The notes under the pieces are model-generated. The model did not search any database. It saw only the letters and a list, made by a program, of their open reading frames with translations, and had not been told where the DNA came from. The position numbers and the translations under genes are program-made. From contig NZ_AQGV01000011.1 of NCBI RefSeq assembly GCF_014858725.1, forward strand, positions 62,001-126,000: a stretch of DNA of 64,000 bases, given 5' to 3'. How positions within the stretch are numbered: the stretch's first letter is position 1; every line of letters starts with the position of its first letter. Below are positions 28,322-37,253 of the stretch, piece by piece. The DNA comes from Pseudoalteromonas aurantia 208 (GTDB lineage: Bacteria; Pseudomonadota; Gammaproteobacteria; Enterobacterales; Alteromonadaceae).

Positions 28322-29143
28322 TTATAATTCTTGTTCCATTTGTTGAGCACGTGTGATGCATGAGTCCATAGCATCAGCAACAGTTGTATGTAAGTTACAT
28401 GATTTTAAGTGTTCAACTGCAGCATGAGTGGTTCCCCCTTTTGATGTGACATTCGCACGCAACTGGGAAATACTTATCTCTGGCTGAGACACCGCCATTT
28501 GTGCAGCCCCAAGAGCTGTTTGTTGCACAAGAGCACGCGCTTGCTCAGCACTGAACCCCAATGCTCGCGCTTTTTCTTCTATCGCTTCCATAAACAGGAA
28601 AAAATAAGCGGGAGAAGATCCCGTCACCGCAATAATATCATTTATTTGTGATTCTGTTTCTACCCAGGTTGCAATACCGGTGCTTGAAAATACTTGCTCT
28701 ATAAATGTGTGCTCATCACTGGTGAGTCCTTGGGCGAATAACCCAGATACGCCTAAGCCGAGTAAACTTGGTGTATTTGGCATACAGCGAACCATTTTAA
28801 CCGGCTGGCCGAGCATCTCTTGCAATCTAGCAACGGTGATACCAGCAGCAACGGATACAAATAGTTTAGTGCTTAAATCGATGTCTGCAGTTTGCAGCGT
28901 TTCGCAAAGCTGCGCCATCATCTGAGGTTTGACTGACAATACAATGACGTCAGCATCTTGTAGTGCTGCTATATTGTCTGTGGTTGTTTTTACCTTAAAA
29001 TCTGCAGCGACTTTGGCTAGCTTCTCTTCATTACGGTTGGTCGCGATAATACTTTGCGGTGCAAAGCCGCTCTGAATCATGCCGCCAATTATCGCGTAGC
29101 TCATGTTACCAGTACCGATAAATGCAATTGTTTTGTTGGACAT
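28322..29143 (-). CDS. proC: Pyrroline-5-carboxylate reductase
   Basis: ProC reduces pyrroline-5-carboxylate to proline with NAD(P)H. The 273-residue product starts with the nucleotide-binding fold IAFIGTGNMSYAIIGGM and has the C-terminal dimerisation domain with the TGSSPAYFFLFMEA motif and TSKGGTTHAAVE. The start is the ATG at 29143 with AAGG before it; the reading frame open further upstream overlaps yggS and is not used. proB lies 30 kb away in this window, and proA is not in it. Confidence 0.95.
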   Translation of the reverse strand: MSNKTIAFIGTGNMSYAIIGGMIQSGFAPQSIIATNRNEEKLAKVAADFKVKTTTDNIAALQDADVIVLSVKPQMMAQLCETLQTADIDLSTKLFVSVAAGITVARLQEMLGQPVKMVRCMPNTPSLLGLGVSGLFAQGLTSDEHTFIEQVFSSTGIATWVETESQINDIIAVTGSSPAYFFLFMEAIEEKARALGFSAEQARALVQQTALGAAQMAVSQPEISISQLRANVTSKGGTTHAAVEHLKSCNLHTTVADAMDSCITRAQQMEQEL

Positions 29144-29156
29144 TGCCTTGCTTACC

Positions 29157-29840
29157 TTATTGTCTTTTTCCAAATATGTCAGTGCCAATGCGTACCATGG
29201 TGGTGCCAGCAGTGATTGCCGATTCCAAGTCGCCACTCATACCCATTGATAAAGTATCTACTTGAGGATATTGGTCCTTTAGTCTATCAAAGCAAGCACG
29301 CATTTGCTGAAAATATTCTAATTGTTTGGCTTTATCTGGGGTATTTTTGGTAATCGTCATTAATCCGCGTAAGTTTAACTGCCTGCTGTTATCGATAAGC
29401 GCTGCTAAGGGCTCTATTTCGTTGATAGTACAGCCGGATTTATTGTCATCATGACTGATATTCACTTGGATCAGAATGTTAAGCGGCATTAGGTTATTGG
29501 GCCGTTGCTCATTGAGTCGCTTTGCAAGTTTCTCCCGGTCAACACTTTGCACCCAACTAAAATTCTCTGCCACTAAGCGAGATTTATTTGATTGAATCGG
29601 ACCGATAAAGTGCCACTCAATGTCACGATGATGCTTCAATGCATGAACTTTTTCTACGGCTTCTTGCACGTATGATTCGCCAAACTGACGATGACCTGCA
29701 AAATACGCATTTTCGATCATTTCTAAGGGTTTGGTCTTAGATACTGCTAATATTGTCACAGGGTGATCAAGTTGACAGTTTTGCTGGGCTATTTCGACCC
29801 GAGAATAGGCGGACGTTAGTCGTTCTGCTATTGTAACCAT
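29157..29840 (-). CDS. yggS: Pyridoxal phosphate homeostasis protein YggS
   Basis: YggS (PLPBP) is a single-domain alanine-racemase-like TIM barrel that buffers pyridoxal phosphate and affects amino acid pools. The PLP lysine is Lys35 in LAVSKTKP, and further signatures are FGESYVQE, WHFIGPIQSNK and LSMGMSGDLESAI. The 227 residues fit the family. It is the first gene of the minus-strand cluster, and only 30 bases separate its start from that of divergent pilT. Confidence 0.95.
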   Translation of the reverse strand: MVTIAERLTSAYSRVEIAQQNCQLDHPVTILAVSKTKPLEMIENAYFAGHRQFGESYVQEAVEKVHALKHHRDIEWHFIGPIQSNKSRLVAENFSWVQSVDREKLAKRLNEQRPNNLMPLNILIQVNISHDDNKSGCTINEIEPLAALIDNSRQLNLRGLMTITKNTPDKAKQLEYFQQMRACFDRLKDQYPQVDTLSMGMSGDLESAITAGTTMVRIGTDIFGKRQ

Positions 29841-29870
29841 ATTAATTATCAGCTCGTTGTGGAGTCATAC

Positions 29871-30917
29871 ATGGATATTACGGAATTATTGGCCTTTAGT
29901 GTTCAACATAAAGCCTCGGATTTACATTTATCATCAGGCGTTTCGCCAATGATAAGAGTTGATGGCGATGTTCGCCGAGTCAACATTCCTACCTTAGAGG
30001 CCAAAGATGTTAACTCGTTAGTTTATGATATTATGAATGATAATCAACGCAAAGACTATGAGCAAAATCTTGAAGTTGACTTTTCTTTTGAGGTTCCTAA
30101 TTTAGCACGTTTTCGTGTGAATGCGTTTAACACCAGTCGTGGTCCTGCAGCGGTATTTCGTACCATCCCAGCAAAAGTGCTAACACTTGATGAGTTAGGC
30201 GCGCCTGATATTTTTAGAGATATAGCTGAAAATCCAAGGGGGTTAGTATTGGTTACAGGACCTACAGGGTCAGGTAAATCTACGACGTTGGCCGCCATGG
30301 TTGATTACATAAATGCGAATAAACACCATCATATTTTAACGATTGAAGATCCAATCGAATTTGTTCACCAAAATCAATTGAGTTTGATCAATCAACGAGA
30401 AGTTCATAGAGATACGCACAGTTTCAATGCGGCACTGCGCAGCGCTTTACGCGAGGATCCGGATGTGATCTTAGTGGGGGAGTTGAGAGATTTAGAAACG
30501 ATTCGTTTAGCCATGACTGCAGCTGAAACTGGCCATTTGGTTTTTGGCACACTCCACACCACTTCAGCGCCAAAAACCATTGACCGTATCGTCGATGTAT
30601 TTCCTGGTGAAGAAAAAGATATGGTGCGATCTATGCTGTCTGAATCATTACAAGCGGTGATATCACAAACTTTGGTTAAAAAAGTGGGGGGAGGGCGTGT
30701 AGCCGCTCATGAGATCATGTTAGGTATTCCTGCAATTCGTAACTTGATCCGTGAGGACAAAATTGCGCAGATGTATTCGGCGATTCAAACCGGTGCAGTT
30801 CATGGTATGCAAACAATGGATCAATGCTTAACGAATTTGATTAATCGGGGCCTAATCACGCAACAAGATGCGCAGCAAAAAGCACAAGATAAAAAACAAT
30901 TTGGGACAGGATATTAA
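29871..30917 (+). CDS. pilT: Type IV pilus retraction ATPase PilT
   Basis: PilT powers pilus depolymerisation and thus twitching motility and DNA uptake. The 348 residues show Walker A (GPTGSGKST, about 130-138), an Asp box, Walker B (LVGELRD), the His box with GHLVFGTLHTTSA, and the C-terminal AIRNLIRE motif (from about residue 288) that is needed for retraction. The start at 29871 has TGGAG upstream; an earlier in-frame ATG lies on that site. pilU follows after 14 bases. Confidence 0.95.
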   Translation: MDITELLAFSVQHKASDLHLSSGVSPMIRVDGDVRRVNIPTLEAKDVNSLVYDIMNDNQRKDYEQNLEVDFSFEVPNLARFRVNAFNTSRGPAAVFRTIPAKVLTLDELGAPDIFRDIAENPRGLVLVTGPTGSGKSTTLAAMVDYINANKHHHILTIEDPIEFVHQNQLSLINQREVHRDTHSFNAALRSALREDPDVILVGELRDLETIRLAMTAAETGHLVFGTLHTTSAPKTIDRIVDVFPGEEKDMVRSMLSESLQAVISQTLVKKVGGGRVAAHEIMLGIPAIRNLIREDKIAQMYSAIQTGAVHGMQTMDQCLTNLINRGLITQQDAQQKAQDKKQFGTGY

Positions 30918-30931
30918 GAGGTTAATCCATA

Positions 30932-32050
30932 ATGTTAAGTAACTATTTGCAAATGATGGTAGAGCAACAAGCCTCTGACTTATTTGTGTCCAGCGGGTTG
31001 GCTGTGAGTGCTAAAGTAGACGGAGAACTCAGGGCATTTGATGATCAAGTACTAGATGCAGAAACATCACTTTCGCTCGTTGAATCAGCAATGAGTGAGA
31101 AGCAAAAAGTACAATTTCATACTGAAAAAGAATGCAACTTTGCAATTGCAACTGAACAAGGGCGCTTTCGTGTTTCTGCATTTTGGCAACGAGATTGTGC
31201 GGGCATGGTATTACGGCGCATTGTCACACAAATTCCAGATGTAAATGACTTAGGCTTACCTTCAACACTGACCGATGTGATCATGGCAAAGCGAGGATTA
31301 TTACTGTTTGTTGGTGGAACTGGCACAGGTAAATCAACGTCATTAGCGGCATTAATAGGGTATCGAAATCGTAATCAGCGTGGACATATTCTAACCATTG
31401 AAGATCCAATTGAGTTTGTTCATGAACACGCTAAGAGCATTATAACACAAAGAGAAGTTGGTCTAGATACTGAAAGCTTTGAGGCGGCGCTAAAAAGCTC
31501 TTTGCGCCAAGCTCCAGACGTTATTTTGATAGGGGAAATTCGCTCACAGGAAACCATGGAGTATGCGTTAAGCTTTGCTGAAACTGGGCATTTATGTGTC
31601 GCTACCTTGCATGCGAATAATGCAAACCAAGCAATAGATCGAATCATGCACTTGGTTCCAAAAGAGAAGCACGACAAATTAAAGTATGATTTAGCCCTGA
31701 ATTTACGTGCGATTGTGGCGCAGCAATTGGTACCTTCGTCAAAAGGGGATGGGCGAGAAGCAGCGATTGAAGTGTTACTTAATTCGCCTTTGGTGGCTGA
31801 ATTGATCAAAAAGGGGGATATTGGGGGTATTAAAGAAGCAATGAGTAAATCGCGTGATATTGGTATGCAAACCTTTGATCAGGCTTTGTTTGAGCTGTAC
31901 AAGCAGCAACGCGTTAATTACGCTGATGCGCTTCATCATGCAGATTCACCGAATGATTTACGTTTGATGATTAAGTTACAAAATAATGAACAGCAAGGCG
32001 CAGGATTTTTGCAAGGTGTGACAGTAGATGGCTTGGATACAAAAAGCTAG
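30932..32050 (+). CDS. pilU: PilT-dependent retraction ATPase PilU
   Basis: PilU is the PilT paralogue that raises retraction force but generally works only with PilT. The 372-residue product has Walker A GGTGTGKSTS (about residue 127), Walker B LIGEIRS and the His-box GHLCVATLHANNA, and lacks the AIRNLIRE motif of PilT (it reads LLNSPLVAELIKKG at that place). The C-terminal tail after about residue 345 is longer than PilT. The last 23 bases overlap the next gene. Confidence 0.93.
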   Translation: MLSNYLQMMVEQQASDLFVSSGLAVSAKVDGELRAFDDQVLDAETSLSLVESAMSEKQKVQFHTEKECNFAIATEQGRFRVSAFWQRDCAGMVLRRIVTQIPDVNDLGLPSTLTDVIMAKRGLLLFVGGTGTGKSTSLAALIGYRNRNQRGHILTIEDPIEFVHEHAKSIITQREVGLDTESFEAALKSSLRQAPDVILIGEIRSQETMEYALSFAETGHLCVATLHANNANQAIDRIMHLVPKEKHDKLKYDLALNLRAIVAQQLVPSSKGDGREAAIEVLLNSPLVAELIKKGDIGGIKEAMSKSRDIGMQTFDQALFELYKQQRVNYADALHHADSPNDLRLMIKLQNNEQQGAGFLQGVTVDGLDTKS

Positions 32051-32912
32051 CTATACGTTTATACTCGTTCTATTGTCACTATTTCCTAATGCATATGGTA
32101 ATAGTGACAAGCATGTGCAAATGTATATTCGAGACGATGTATATAATGACTACGTGCGTTTTTTAGATGGTCGTTCCCCTTTAGAAATTACCGATTTTCG
32201 AGGGGGGTATATTCGCCGAGATGTGGTTGACATGATTTTGGTTCAACAGGCGCTACTACTCGGTGGTTTCAATAAATCATTTATATACCAGACCGGCAAT
32301 GTAAATTTCAGAAATACTTCTTTGCTACGTCAAGGTAAACTATTACTGAGTTTTGATAGTTATTGGTTAGCGGATGCACAGGCCGAAAAAAAAGATGTGT
32401 TTATCAGCGATGCGGTCATTGAAGAAGGCGAGTATTTTGCAGGGATTTATTATGCGCCCAATAATGCATCAGTAGAGAAAATAGAACAAATTAACGATCT
32501 AAAAGGCCTTTCGGCGGTCAGTACACCACGTTGGCGCACGGATTGGCAAACATTGAGCTTATTACCACTTCAGCGCTTAGCCGTCGAGCATGAGTGGGTA
32601 GCACAGGCGCATATGGTCAGCAGAAAATGGGTAGACTTCATGCTGATGCCGTTGATGCCGAGTAAGGGCAATGAATATAAGTTAGAGGATATCCATTTAA
32701 TTGCACATAAAAAATGGATTGTCCTGTTACTAGGAAGCCGTCACTTTGTGGTCTCTCGCCATCATGTTGACGGAGAGCGGGCATTTAAGGCATTACAAAT
32801 AGGACTTGCACTTTTAAGGCAGCAAGGAGCAATAAAAAAAGCCTACTTACAGGCAGGCTTTACTCCTGATCTGACGAAATTTAAAATTTTAAACGCCTCA
32901 GAAGTTCAATGA
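32028..32912 (+). CDS. Putative periplasmic solute-binding-like protein coupled to pilU
   Basis: This 294-residue protein starts inside pilU (23-base overlap), so it is probably translated with it. An N-terminal signal peptide (about residues 8-24, cleavage near NAYG-N) indicates export. The body looks like the type-2 periplasmic binding fold of amino-acid-transporter-type proteins (ITDFRGGYIRRDVVDMILVQ; later INDLKGLSAVSTPRW; C-terminal FKALQIGLALLRQQGAIKKAY), but no transporter genes are near and similarity is weak. Its link to pilus retraction is by position only. Confidence 0.65.
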   Translation: MAWIQKASYTFILVLLSLFPNAYGNSDKHVQMYIRDDVYNDYVRFLDGRSPLEITDFRGGYIRRDVVDMILVQQALLLGGFNKSFIYQTGNVNFRNTSLLRQGKLLLSFDSYWLADAQAEKKDVFISDAVIEEGEYFAGIYYAPNNASVEKIEQINDLKGLSAVSTPRWRTDWQTLSLLPLQRLAVEHEWVAQAHMVSRKWVDFMLMPLMPSKGNEYKLEDIHLIAHKKWIVLLLGSRHFVVSRHHVDGERAFKALQIGLALLRQQGAIKKAYLQAGFTPDLTKFKILNASEVQ

Positions 32913-32926
32913 GTGAGGCGCGTTTA
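32894..32926. terminator. Hairpin between the converging pilTU unit and ruvX
   Basis: CGCCTCA (inside the end of the solute-binding-like gene) pairs with TGAGGCG just after its stop. The following T-run is short (CGTTTACGG). It is a possible terminator. Confidence 0.45.
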
Positions 32927-32941
32927 CGGTTACCGCTTTAT

Positions 32942-33388
32942 TTACTGCCATACACTTTCAAAGTAACTCTCTAAAATAATAACAGCAGACATACCATCGA
33001 CATTACCTTTACCAAGGTTTTTATAACCACCTTGTTCAAATAATCGGGCTTTGGCATCTGCGGTGGTTAATCGCTCATCTTGAGTTTCGACGGCAATTTT
33101 GAAATGATTGTTTAAGCGATTCCCAAATTTTTTCGCTGCAAACGTCACATGTTGGTTGGTACCGTCCATATTGAGAGGCAGACCTACGACTAATAAATCA
33201 GGTCTCCATTGTTCTATATGTTTGGCAATGTCATTCCAATTAGGGATCCCATCACGCGCTTTTACAGCGCCAATACTGCTAGCAGTCCCCGTTACTTCTT
33301 GTCCAATAGCAATGCCAATACTGGTCGTGCCAAAGTCAAAACCCATAATTGTACGCTGACCTTGCGGTGTTGATTCTTTTTTTGTCAT
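32942..33388 (-). CDS. ruvX: Holliday junction resolvase-like YqgF/RuvX
   Basis: RuvX/YqgF is an RNase H-fold nuclease involved in pre-16S rRNA 5' processing and possibly in recombination. The 148 residues have the first acidic residue in [15 protein letters not shown], the ERLTT motif as DERLTTADA, and [11 protein letters not shown]. It follows yqgE by five bases in the rsmE-gshB-yqgE-ruvX order known from E. coli. Confidence 0.94.
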   Translation of the reverse strand: MTKKESTPQGQRTIMGFDFGTTSIGIAIGQEVTGTASSIGAVKARDGIPNWNDIAKHIEQWRPDLLVVGLPLNMDGTNQHVTFAAKKFGNRLNNHFKIAVETQDERLTTADAKARLFEQGGYKNLGKGNVDGMSAVIILESYFESVWQ

Positions 33389-33393
33389 GTTTA

Positions 33394-33951
33394 TTAAGCA
33401 TGCCCGGCTTGCGAACTGAGTTGCGCAATATCAATACCAAGCATTTGAACTGCTTTTTCCCATCTTTTTTCTGGTGGTGTGTTAAAAATAATGCCTGATT
33501 CGGCTTCAATCACTAACCAAGAGTTTTCGAGTAATTCAAGCTCCAGCTGCCCCCTTTCCCAACCTGCATAGCCTAAAGTAATTAAAAAAGAATCAGGACA
33601 GTTATGTGATGTGAGAGAGGCAAGTACATCTTTCGATGTGGTGATCATGATATCTGAACTAAGCTCTTGGCTAGACGCGTATCCAGGGGTGGGTGTATGC
33701 AACACAAAACCTCTGTCAGTATGGACGGGCCCGCCAGCAAACACTTGTTGATCTGCTGCTGAATTAGATTTGTCATTATCAATTTCAATTTTATCAAGCA
33801 ACTCGCCAACGGTAACATCAATAGGGTGATTGACGACTAAGCCCATCGCCCCCTCTTCATTGTGTTCACAAATATAAGTGACGGTTTGTTTGAAAAAAGG
33901 GTCTTGTAAGTTTGGCATTGCGATTAAAAAATGATTTTCTAATGATTGCAT
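33394..33951 (-). CDS. YqgE/AlgH family protein
   Basis: This 185-residue UPF0301 protein shows the family blocks [43 protein letters not shown] and [19 protein letters not shown]. AlgH was named as an alginate regulator in Pseudomonas, but the biochemical role is not settled. It lies between gshB and ruvX, as in most gammaproteobacteria. Confidence 0.92.
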   Translation of the reverse strand: MQSLENHFLIAMPNLQDPFFKQTVTYICEHNEEGAMGLVVNHPIDVTVGELLDKIEIDNDKSNSAADQQVFAGGPVHTDRGFVLHTPTPGYASSQELSSDIMITTSKDVLASLTSHNCPDSFLITLGYAGWERGQLELELLENSWLVIEAESGIIFNTPPEKRWEKAVQMLGIDIAQLSSQAGHA

Positions 33952-33971
33952 AAGCTGACCCTCTAAATATT

Positions 33972-34928
33972 TTAATGAGTATGGTTTAGTTTTCGTTCAA
34001 TCGCATCAAAAAGCTTGTCCATAATTGATATATCGTATGCAGCTTCAATTTCTTTAACACAGGTAGGTGCTGTGACGTTAATTTCTGTCAACTTGTCGCC
34101 GATAATATCTAACCCTACAAAAATAAGCCCTTTTTCTTTAAGGATTGGTGCAACAGCCTCGGCAATTTTTTTATCATCATCGCTAATTGGGCGAGCTTCT
34201 CCACGGCCTCCTGCGGCTAAATTACCACGAGTCTCACCGCCTTGTGGGATACGAGCTAGGCAATATGGCATGACCTCGCCATCAACCACGAGGACGCGTT
34301 TATCACCTTGTTTGATGGCTGGAATATATTGTTGAGCCATGGCGAAGCGGCTACCATGCTCCGTTAATGTTTCACAAATAACACCAATGTTAGGGTCGTC
34401 ATGCTTAACTCTAAAAATAGACGCCCCACCCATACCGTCAAGTGGTTTTAGAATGATATCTTGATGTTTGTCTAAAAACGTTCTAATTTGCGCTTGTGAT
34501 CGCGTCACAAGCGTATCCGGCGTGTGCTCGCTAAACCAAGCTGTGAATAGCTTTTCATTCGCATCGCGCAGACTTTGTGGTTTATTGACAATTAATGTAC
34601 CCGCTTCTTCAGCACGTTCGAGCATGTAAGTAGCGTATATATATTCAGTATCAAATGGCGGATCTTTACGCATAAGAATAACGTCTAAATCACTGAGTGA
34701 AATATCTTGTTTCTCTTCTAGTTGGTACCAGTTTTTTGCGTCATCAAATACAGTGGCTTTAGCTGCGGTAGCCATAGCATTACCTTGATATAAATAAAGA
34801 TCATCCATTTCCATATAAAAGAGCTCGTAACCACGAGATTGCGCCGCCATCATCATGGCAAAACCAGTGTCTTTTTTAATGTTGAAACCATTAATTGGAT
34901 CCGAGATGATCCCTAATTTTTTTGCCAT
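33972..34928 (-). CDS. gshB: Glutathione synthetase
   Basis: GshB joins gamma-glutamylcysteine and glycine using ATP. It is an ATP-grasp enzyme of 318 residues, close to the E. coli 316. Visible signatures are ISDPINGFNIKKDTGFAM at the start, LRKDPPFDTEYIY-type substrate segment, KPLDGMGGASIFR glycine-rich loop, and ETRGNLAAGGRGEARP. It lies 20 bases before yqgE. Confidence 0.95.
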   Translation of the reverse strand: MAKKLGIISDPINGFNIKKDTGFAMMMAAQSRGYELFYMEMDDLYLYQGNAMATAAKATVFDDAKNWYQLEEKQDISLSDLDVILMRKDPPFDTEYIYATYMLERAEEAGTLIVNKPQSLRDANEKLFTAWFSEHTPDTLVTRSQAQIRTFLDKHQDIILKPLDGMGGASIFRVKHDDPNIGVICETLTEHGSRFAMAQQYIPAIKQGDKRVLVVDGEVMPYCLARIPQGGETRGNLAAGGRGEARPISDDDKKIAEAVAPILKEKGLIFVGLDIIGDKLTEINVTAPTCVKEIEAAYDISIMDKLFDAIERKLNHTH

Positions 34929-34987
34929 GTTGATACCTATATTAGCTTAGAATTATTTTATTCTGATATGGGGGTCGTTAGTCAGAA

Positions 34988-35722
34988 TTAAAGAGCTAAA
35001 TCACCAAATTGTAATTGCAGTGCACTAAGCACAGTAAGTGCCGCAGTTTCAGTGCGTAGTACTCTTGGTCCTAAACGTACATCAATAAACCCTTGTTCAG
35101 ACGTAGTTGTCATTTCTTGATCAGTGAACCCGCCTTCTGGACCGACAATAAAGCGGATCCCAGAGCGGGGTTCTGGCAATGTTTTTATACTGTGTTGTGC
35201 TCTTGGGTGTAAGGTTAATTTAAGAGCATCGCATGGTTGAGATAACCAGTCATTGATATCAACAGGTGGATGGATGGTGGTAATGGTGTTTCGACCTGAT
35301 TGTTCCGCAGCGGCAATGGCTATTTTTTGCCATTGAAGGTGTTTTTTTTGTAATCGTTCACCAGACAACTTGACCCCACAACGGGAAGTAAACAAAGGGG
35401 TAATTTCTGTTATACCCAGTTCCACCGCTTTTTGAATGGTAAAATCCATTTTATCACCGCGGGAGATCCCTTGGCCCAAGTGAATTTTTACTGGAGACTC
35501 ACAGTCACGATCATTGAACTCAATTGGCGTCACAATCACTTTCTTTTTACTAATTTCTGTTATTTCAGATAAATATTCACCACCAAGGTTATTAAACAAA
35601 GACACATGCTCACCAACTTGCATACGCAGCACTCTCGCGATATGACCTGCTGCGTCATCATCAAGTGAAATAGGGGTGTTTAATTCAAAATTAGAGGGTT
35701 GAAAGATGTGTGGAACGCGCAT
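34988..35722 (-). CDS. rsmE: 16S rRNA (uracil(1498)-N3)-methyltransferase RsmE
   Basis: RsmE methylates N3 of U1498 in 16S rRNA. It is a SPOUT-class knotted methyltransferase of 244 residues. An N-terminal PUA-like domain is followed by the catalytic domain with KAVELGITEITPLFTSRC, AAEQSGRNTITTIHPP, the knot motif IVGPEGGFTDQE and LGPRVLRTETAAL. It is separated by 59 bases from gshB. Confidence 0.95.
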   Translation of the reverse strand: MRVPHIFQPSNFELNTPISLDDDAAGHIARVLRMQVGEHVSLFNNLGGEYLSEITEISKKKVIVTPIEFNDRDCESPVKIHLGQGISRGDKMDFTIQKAVELGITEITPLFTSRCGVKLSGERLQKKHLQWQKIAIAAAEQSGRNTITTIHPPVDINDWLSQPCDALKLTLHPRAQHSIKTLPEPRSGIRFIVGPEGGFTDQEMTTTSEQGFIDVRLGPRVLRTETAALTVLSALQLQFGDLAL

Positions 35723-35813
35723 AGTAGTCCTGTAATAACGGGGGAATAGAGCAATACTAAGCGTTAGTGACGCGATCGTCTAGTTATTCTCTGTTAGGAA
35801 TAAGCGGCATTGG

Positions 35814-36245
35814 TTAAGTAATGTCTTCACTCTCGCTAAATTGACAAGATAAGTGATTATTGTGGCTATTTGATGATATTAACTGGTATTGATATCCATC
35901 AGTAAGCTGTTCAACTAAATATCGTTTAGGATGCAACGAATCTAGGATAAAAAGCTGTGCTTCATTGGCAAGCTTATAATCTAAAGATGAAATGAGCACA
36001 CCTTGGATTTTATGGTGGTCATGTAAATAGGTCGCCAGTTCAGAGACGCTAATTTCGTTGGCAAAGTCGCAATAGCAATAATCGCTTATCAAGTTATCAA
36101 ACATCATTTTAACTAAGTGGCGAGTATTATCGCCCGCAACAATGAGGTTCTCAGCTTGGTCGTTTGCTTTGAGATGCTCTGCAAGCTCTCGGCTAAATTC
36201 TGAATTACTATCTACCAACAAAAAATTGTCGAGGTTAATGGGCAT
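35814..36245 (-). CDS. Hypothetical protein, possibly receiver-like
   Basis: I do not recognise this 143-residue protein. It starts MPINLDNFLLVDSNSEFSREL, which resembles the first strand and helix of a response-regulator receiver, but the acidic pair and phospho-acceptor Asp pattern are not clear, so a signalling role is only a guess. It is Ser/Asn-rich at the C-terminus, with no signal peptide or membrane segment. The start is the ATG at 36245 with AAGGTGG before it. It follows the DUF350 gene by about 34 bases and is probably co-transcribed. Confidence 0.6.
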   Translation of the reverse strand: MPINLDNFLLVDSNSEFSRELAEHLKANDQAENLIVAGDNTRHLVKMMFDNLISDYCYCDFANEISVSELATYLHDHHKIQGVLISSLDYKLANEAQLFILDSLHPKRYLVEQLTDGYQYQLISSNSHNNHLSCQFSESEDIT

Positions 36246-36279
36246 AAATCCACCTTGTGAAGTCTTATCCAATTGCAGA

Positions 36280-37173
36280 CTACACAGAAAACATATTTAT
36301 AAGTAAATAGCCTATTGCGGCGAAAACAGCAAACTCTAAACAAGCAACACCGATATTATCTTGGTGGTCAACTTCAAGTCCAATGTCAACTTTTGGCAAC
36401 GAAAGTTGGAGCAAAATCGTGCTTGCTACATAAAGTAGCACCCACATTGCACCACAGTGTAAAACGACGGAAAAGAGGTTTTCAACCACAGTAGCGCCAT
36501 GGTAAGGCGCACTGTGCAGGCCTGCATATATGGCTAATGCGAGCCCAATAGTTTTGCCAGCGTAGCGTATTCCAATGGAAGTATTTGCTAAATTAAAGTT
36601 TTGTTGTAAAGATGCCCCTTGGTTAACTTTCGCAAATCGACTTTCGCGTAACTTACTGTCTAAAGCAAAAATACCTTGCAGTAAAATAAAACCAAGTGTG
36701 ACCACCAGTAAATCACTGATGCCACGCGGGTGCACCCAGTGATATAACGCCAAAACCAAAATACAATTAGCGATCAGCATGCCTGAGTCTACTAAAGCGG
36801 CACAAATATTCTGCTTTAAAATGGCTTGTTCTTCGTTGAACTTATATAAAATCCATTTCCGGTGGATATATTGACCCGCAGAAATGTACGCCAAAATAAG
36901 TATCAACAATACCGCAGCCCGCAGAGGTTGCTTTTGCGCAGCGGCCATACTGATATCATCAAATAGATAGGCAATACTAATGCAGATAACTGCAATTTGG
37001 CAGGCGTAATTAATACCTAGCGCAAAATTGTCTCTTTTTGCCACTTCTTCATGCAGTATTTGCTTTGCTTTATATTGAATGATTAAACGCAGTGCAGTAA
37101 CCACCAAGCAAATAATTAAAAAACTACTAATAATCGCAAAAAAATTGATATTGGCGAGAGACAAATAACTCAT
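36280..37173 (-). CDS. DUF350 integral membrane protein
   Basis: This 297-residue inner-membrane protein has about eight hydrophobic segments arranged as two similar halves, matching duplicated DUF350 (YjfL-like) domains. Examples are ILAYISAGQYI in the first half and LFSVVLHCGAMWVLLYVAST in the second. The function of DUF350 is not established. The start is placed at the ATG at 37173 (MSYLSLANINFF); the frame is open to a TTG at 37221, which would add an unlikely prefix. It is divergent from glnE. Confidence 0.75.
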   Translation of the reverse strand: MSYLSLANINFFAIISSFLIICLVVTALRLIIQYKAKQILHEEVAKRDNFALGINYACQIAVICISIAYLFDDISMAAAQKQPLRAAVLLILILAYISAGQYIHRKWILYKFNEEQAILKQNICAALVDSGMLIANCILVLALYHWVHPRGISDLLVVTLGFILLQGIFALDSKLRESRFAKVNQGASLQQNFNLANTSIGIRYAGKTIGLALAIYAGLHSAPYHGATVVENLFSVVLHCGAMWVLLYVASTILLQLSLPKVDIGLEVDHQDNIGVACLEFAVFAAIGYLLINMFSV

Positions 37174-37253
37174 GGGCAGTGTACTTTTGGTTACGAATAT
37201 TATTACTATAACGACTCCCAACTTATTGAGCCACCAAGCAATGGAGTTTTTTC

